In this document: one piece after another, positions 38,721 to 41,261 of the stretch
How the letters are laid out: each line of letters begins with the position of its first letter
Numbering within the stretch: the first letter of the stretch is position 1
Assembly: GCF_001043915.1 (NCBI RefSeq)
Contig: NZ_LABX01000031.1
Location: 1-41,261 of the forward strand
Length of the DNA stretch: 41,261 nt
Direction: 5' to 3'
Source: Methylobacterium aquaticum
Lineage (GTDB): Bacteria; Pseudomonadota; Alphaproteobacteria; Rhizobiales; Beijerinckiaceae
The notes under the pieces: generated by a model
Database searches by the model: none
Told to the model about the DNA's origin: nothing
The model's input: the letters and a program-made list of their open reading frames with translations, nothing else
Position numbers and translations under genes: made by a program

Positions 38721-40403
38721 TCACGCCGCCCGCAATGTGGCGAGGAAGCGGTGCACCTCGGCGCCGATGCTGGCCGATTGCCGGGCGACGGTGTCGGCCG
38801 CGTCGAGGACCTGCCGGGCGGCCTCCCCGGTGGCCTCGGCGTCGAGAGCCAGCCCCTCGACCGACCGGCTCACCAGCGTGGTGCCGGAGGCGGCCTGGGC
38901 GACGCTCGAGACGATCGCCTGGGTGGCGCCGACCTGCGCCTCCACCGCGGTGGCGACCCGGGCCGAGACGCCGCTGATCGCACGGGCCTGTGCGGCGACC
39001 TCGCCCATCGCGGCGGTCGCCTGGCGCGTGGTGTCCTGGATCGCCGCGACCTGAGCGGAGATCTCCTGGGTCGCCCGGTCGGTCTGGCCGGCGAGCTGCT
39101 TGACCTCGGCGGCGACGACGGCAAAGCCGCGCCCCGCCTCCCCGGCCCGGGCCGCCTCGATCGTCGCGTTGAGCGCCAGCAGGTTCGTCTGAGAGGCGAC
39201 GCCGGCGATCACCGAGACCACGTCGCCGATGCGGGCCGCGGCCTCGCTGAGGCTCTGCATCACCACGGCGGTGCGATCGGTCCCGGTGACGGCATCCCGC
39301 GCCATCGCGGCTGCCTCGCGCACGTCGGCGCCCACCGCCGCGACCGAACGGCCGAGCCCGTCGGCCGCCTCCGCCAGGCCGCCGGCGTCGCGGGAGGCCG
39401 CAGCCGCCGAGGCGGCGGCGGTTCCCGCCCGTCCGGCGGCCTCGGCGGCGGTGGCGGTCATCGCCCGGGCGGTCGCGTCGAGATCGCGGGCCGCGGCATC
39501 GACCTGTGCCAGCACGCCCGCCACCTTGCTCTCGAAGGTCTCGACCTCCTGGCGCATCTGCTGGGCGCGACGGGCCTTCGCCTCGCTTGCATCCCGCTCG
39601 GCCGCCAGGGCCTCGCGCTCCATGAGGACGACCCGGAAACCGTCGATGGCACGGGCGATCCGGCCGATCTCGTCGCGCCGCGCAGTGCCGGGAACGGCCC
39701 CGTCGTAGCGTCCCTGGGCCAGGTCGGCAGTGGCTCTCGTCAGGCCCGCCAGCCCGCCGACGATCGAGCGCCAGCCGAGGACGCCGAACAGGCCGATGCC
39801 GGCGAGCGCCGTGCCGGCGATGCCGCACATCCACATGGTCTGGCGCCAGAAGGTCTCGTCGACGTCGTCGACGTAGACGCCGGTGAAGATCGAGACCTTC
39901 CACGGCGCAAAGCCCTGGATGTAGCTGAGCTTCGGCACATGGGCGGTGCCGCCCGGGCGCTGGAAGGCGTAGCGCAGGGTGCCGGGTCGGCCGGACTGGG
40001 CGATCTCGGTGATCGCCTTCACGAGCATCAGGCCGTTCGCGTCCTTCAGCCCGCTCATGTCCTTGCCGACCCAGTCGGGTTTAGGCGGGATCACCAGCGC
40101 CGTTCCGGCGAAGTCGTAAACCGCGATGTAGTTGTCGCCCTCGTAGCGCATGTCGTTGGCACGGCTCCGGTAGGCTGCGAGCGCCGCCTCCCGGGTCATC
40201 GTGCCGGCCTTTACCTGTGCCTCGAGGCCAGCCGCGGCGGCCACCGCGACGTCGGACAGGGCGCGCAGCTTCGCCACCCGCTCGCTGATCAGGCTGTCAT
40301 GGTTGGCGCGCACGGCATAGAGCACCACGGCGGCGAAGCCGATCACCGCCGCCATCATCATGACGGCGAACTTCTGGCTCACGCTTATGTTAGACCAAGG
40401 CAT
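38721..40403 (-). CDS. Methyl-accepting chemotaxis protein with periplasmic Cache domain
   Basis: 560 residues. A first membrane helix ([18 protein letters not shown], residues ~13-30) is followed by a periplasmic single-Cache domain (~35-190) with [38 protein letters not shown] and [20 protein letters not shown]. The second helix ([20 protein letters not shown]) leads to HAMP ([20 protein letters not shown]) and a coiled-coil signalling domain. The hairpin tip is [20 protein letters not shown], then [16 protein letters not shown], which binds CheA/CheW. There is no C-terminal CheR/CheB tether pentapeptide. Cache domains of this type often sense small carboxylates; the ligand here is unknown. 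A small hairpin (CCCCG...CGGGG, near 40412-40428) lies in the 5' leader close to the ribosome-binding site. Confidence 0.93.
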   Translation of the reverse strand: MPWSNISVSQKFAVMMMAAVIGFAAVVLYAVRANHDSLISERVAKLRALSDVAVAAAAGLEAQVKAGTMTREAALAAYRSRANDMRYEGDNYIAVYDFAGTALVIPPKPDWVGKDMSGLKDANGLMLVKAITEIAQSGRPGTLRYAFQRPGGTAHVPKLSYIQGFAPWKVSIFTGVYVDDVDETFWRQTMWMCGIAGTALAGIGLFGVLGWRSIVGGLAGLTRATADLAQGRYDGAVPGTARRDEIGRIARAIDGFRVVLMEREALAAERDASEAKARRAQQMRQEVETFESKVAGVLAQVDAAARDLDATARAMTATAAEAAGRAGTAAASAAAASRDAGGLAEAADGLGRSVAAVGADVREAAAMARDAVTGTDRTAVVMQSLSEAAARIGDVVSVIAGVASQTNLLALNATIEAARAGEAGRGFAVVAAEVKQLAGQTDRATQEISAQVAAIQDTTRQATAAMGEVAAQARAISGVSARVATAVEAQVGATQAIVSSVAQAASGTTLVSRSVEGLALDAEATGEAARQVLDAADTVARQSASIGAEVHRFLATLRAA

Positions 40404-40526
40404 CCTAAACCCCGATCATCGTCCGGGGCGTTTGTAATTCACAGATGCTTGACATTGCCTTAGCGGCGGCGCGCTGGCTTCGCGAGTTCGCAGGGCTTAC
40501 GGTCATTTGCAGCGATCGGAGGCGAG

Positions 40527-40603
40527 TGGCGCGGGCGACGGGGCTCGAACCCGCGACCTCCGGCGTGACAGGCCGGCACTCTAACCAACTGAGCTACGCC
40601 CGC
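40527..40603 (-). tRNA. tRNA-Asp (GTC), first copy
   Basis: 77 nt with encoded CCA. Acceptor arms are GCGGGCG and CGCCCGC; the anticodon loop CTGTCAC has anticodon GTC. The T arm contains GGTTCGAGCC. D loop AGTTGGTTAGA. Compared with the two following copies, one acceptor base pair is G-C rather than A-T, changed on both sides. Confidence 0.97.
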
Positions 40604-40656
40604 GCGGCGTGCCCGCTTCACCATGCAGCATGTGCTGCCATCCTCATGCATGAGAA

Positions 40657-40733
40657 TGGCGCGGACGACGGGGCTCGAACCCGCGACCTCCGGCGTGACA
40701 GGCCGGCACTCTAACCGACTGAGCTACGTCCGC
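40657..40733 (-). tRNA. tRNA-Asp (GTC), second copy
   Basis: 77 nt with encoded CCA. Acceptor arms GCGGACG and CGTCCGC, anticodon GTC in loop CTGTCAC. Identical in the tRNA body to the third copy. It lies 53 nt from the first copy. Confidence 0.97.
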
Positions 40734-40778
40734 ACATGGCGCGATGCACTACAGAAACGCCTTTTCCGAAAAAGGAAG

Positions 40779-40855
40779 TGGCGCGGACGACGGGGCTCGA
40801 ACCCGCGACCTCCGGCGTGACAGGCCGGCACTCTAACCGACTGAGCTACGTCCGC
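40779..40855 (-). tRNA. tRNA-Asp (GTC), third copy
   Basis: 77 nt with encoded CCA, acceptor arms GCGGACG and CGTCCGC, anticodon GTC. It is the 5'-most of the three in transcription order. A short hairpin (CTTTTTCCGAAAAAGG type) occurs in the spacer to the second copy near 40759-40776. Confidence 0.97.
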
Positions 40856-41083
40856 CCGGCGTCTCGCAGTGCTGCGATGGCTGCGGTGTATGGGGAGGCC
40901 CCTACCCTGTCAAGCCGCCGGCTCAAGAATGTCGGGAGGGAGCGGCCGGGACCGGCGGACCTGGCCTTGACCCGTCGCAGCCACAGGCGACACCGGTCAT
41001 GCGAAGCCGTCTGACGCGGCGAGTGTTGCTGACGCGGAGTGTCTTGCACTCGCGCCCCGAGCGCCTTAACGATGCCGGCACCC

Positions 41084-41159
41084 GGGCGGTTAGCTCAGTC
41101 GGTAGAGCATCTCGTTTACACCGAGAGGGTCGGCGGTTCGAGCCCGTCACCGCCCACCA
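41084..41159 (+). tRNA. tRNA-Val (TAC)
   Basis: 76 nt with encoded CCA. Acceptor arms GGGCGGT and ACCGCCC; the anticodon stem CTCGT/ACGAG-like region encloses loop TTTACAC, anticodon TAC. It is divergent from the tRNA-Asp cluster. A repeat element follows 7 nt downstream. Confidence 0.95.
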
Positions 41160-41166
41160 AGGCCTC

Positions 41167-41230
41167 AGCAGATTCCGCCGAAGCGGTCACCGGTTCACCG
41201 GCAAAAATCTGCGATTAAGCAAGAACCTAA
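41167..41230. repeat. Second copy of the AGCAGATT hairpin repeat, next to tRNA-Val
   Basis: It matches 19233-19289 with few differences. The shared centre GCCGAAGCGGTCACCGGTTC is identical, flanked by CAGATT and AATCTG, and followed by GATTAAGCA against GATAAAGCA. The hairpin is less perfect here. The position just after a tRNA could make it act as a terminator or mark an insertion point. Confidence 0.65.
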
Positions 41231-41261
41231 CCAGGAAGAACCGTAACCGGGGCAAATTCGC

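Noticed and set aside
40527..40855. Three regularly spaced near-identical blocks that could suggest a CRISPR-like array
   Set aside because: The blocks are 77-nt tRNA-Asp genes with cloverleaf folds and encoded CCA; spacers are irregular and there are no cas genes.
40445..41014. Short open frames reading GLEPATSGVTGRHSN across the tRNA-Asp cluster
   Set aside because: They are translations of tRNA genes. The three-fold repeat of the peptide reflects the three tRNA copies, a known source of false protein entries.

Overview
The window is very GC-rich and densely coded. It comes from the chromosome of an alphaproteobacterium of the Hyphomicrobiales, most likely Methylobacterium or a close relative. 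The evidence is a full 14-subunit nuo operon in alphaproteobacterial style, short ProS, RNase J, methylmalonyl-CoA epimerase next to a DUF1467 gene, a crtI-crtB carotenoid pair with a PpsR/CrtJ-type operator, and the typical GC-rich intergenic palindromes. The genus is an inference from gene content; no database was searched.

Layout. Positions 1-4114 (+): the 3' part of a branched-chain-type 2-oxoacid dehydrogenase E2 gene, its lipoamide dehydrogenase, a small unknown protein and a secreted DUF3616 protein. Positions 4234-6820 (-): crtI and crtB, 20 nt overlapping, with a perfect TGT-N12-ACA palindrome on the crtI start. Positions 7069-7672: remnants of two unrelated insertion sequences (ISL3 and IS66) joined head to tail. 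Positions 7864-10992 (-): a SleB-type cell wall hydrolase and a CyaC-like membrane adenylate cyclase with a ferredoxin domain. Positions 11528-17817 (-): pyruvate phosphate dikinase, LolD, a LolC/E-type permease and prolyl-tRNA synthetase. Positions 17818-18298: an intergenic space holding a probable small RNA gene on the + strand. Positions 18299-22098 (-): DUF1467 protein, methylmalonyl-CoA epimerase, RNase J and biotin ligase.

Positions 22103-37763 (-): nuoA to nuoN, transcribed A to N, encoding the proton-pumping NADH:quinone oxidoreductase. Two small, translationally coupled coiled-coil genes sit between nuoF and nuoG. After nuo come a CAP-domain lipoprotein, a methyl-accepting chemotaxis protein, three tRNA-Asp genes in a row and one tRNA-Val.

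Themes. Most genes serve energy and carbon metabolism: keto-acid oxidation, complex I, PEP/pyruvate interconversion and methylmalonyl-CoA isomerisation. The adenylate cyclase has a diheme-type membrane anchor and an iron-sulfur domain, so it may read the redox state of the quinone pool that complex I feeds. The least explained items are the coiled-coil pair inside nuo, the promoter-to-terminator small RNA gene, and a dispersed two-hairpin repeat whose two copies differ by compensatory base-pair changes. I saw no CRISPR array, prophage or intact mobile element.
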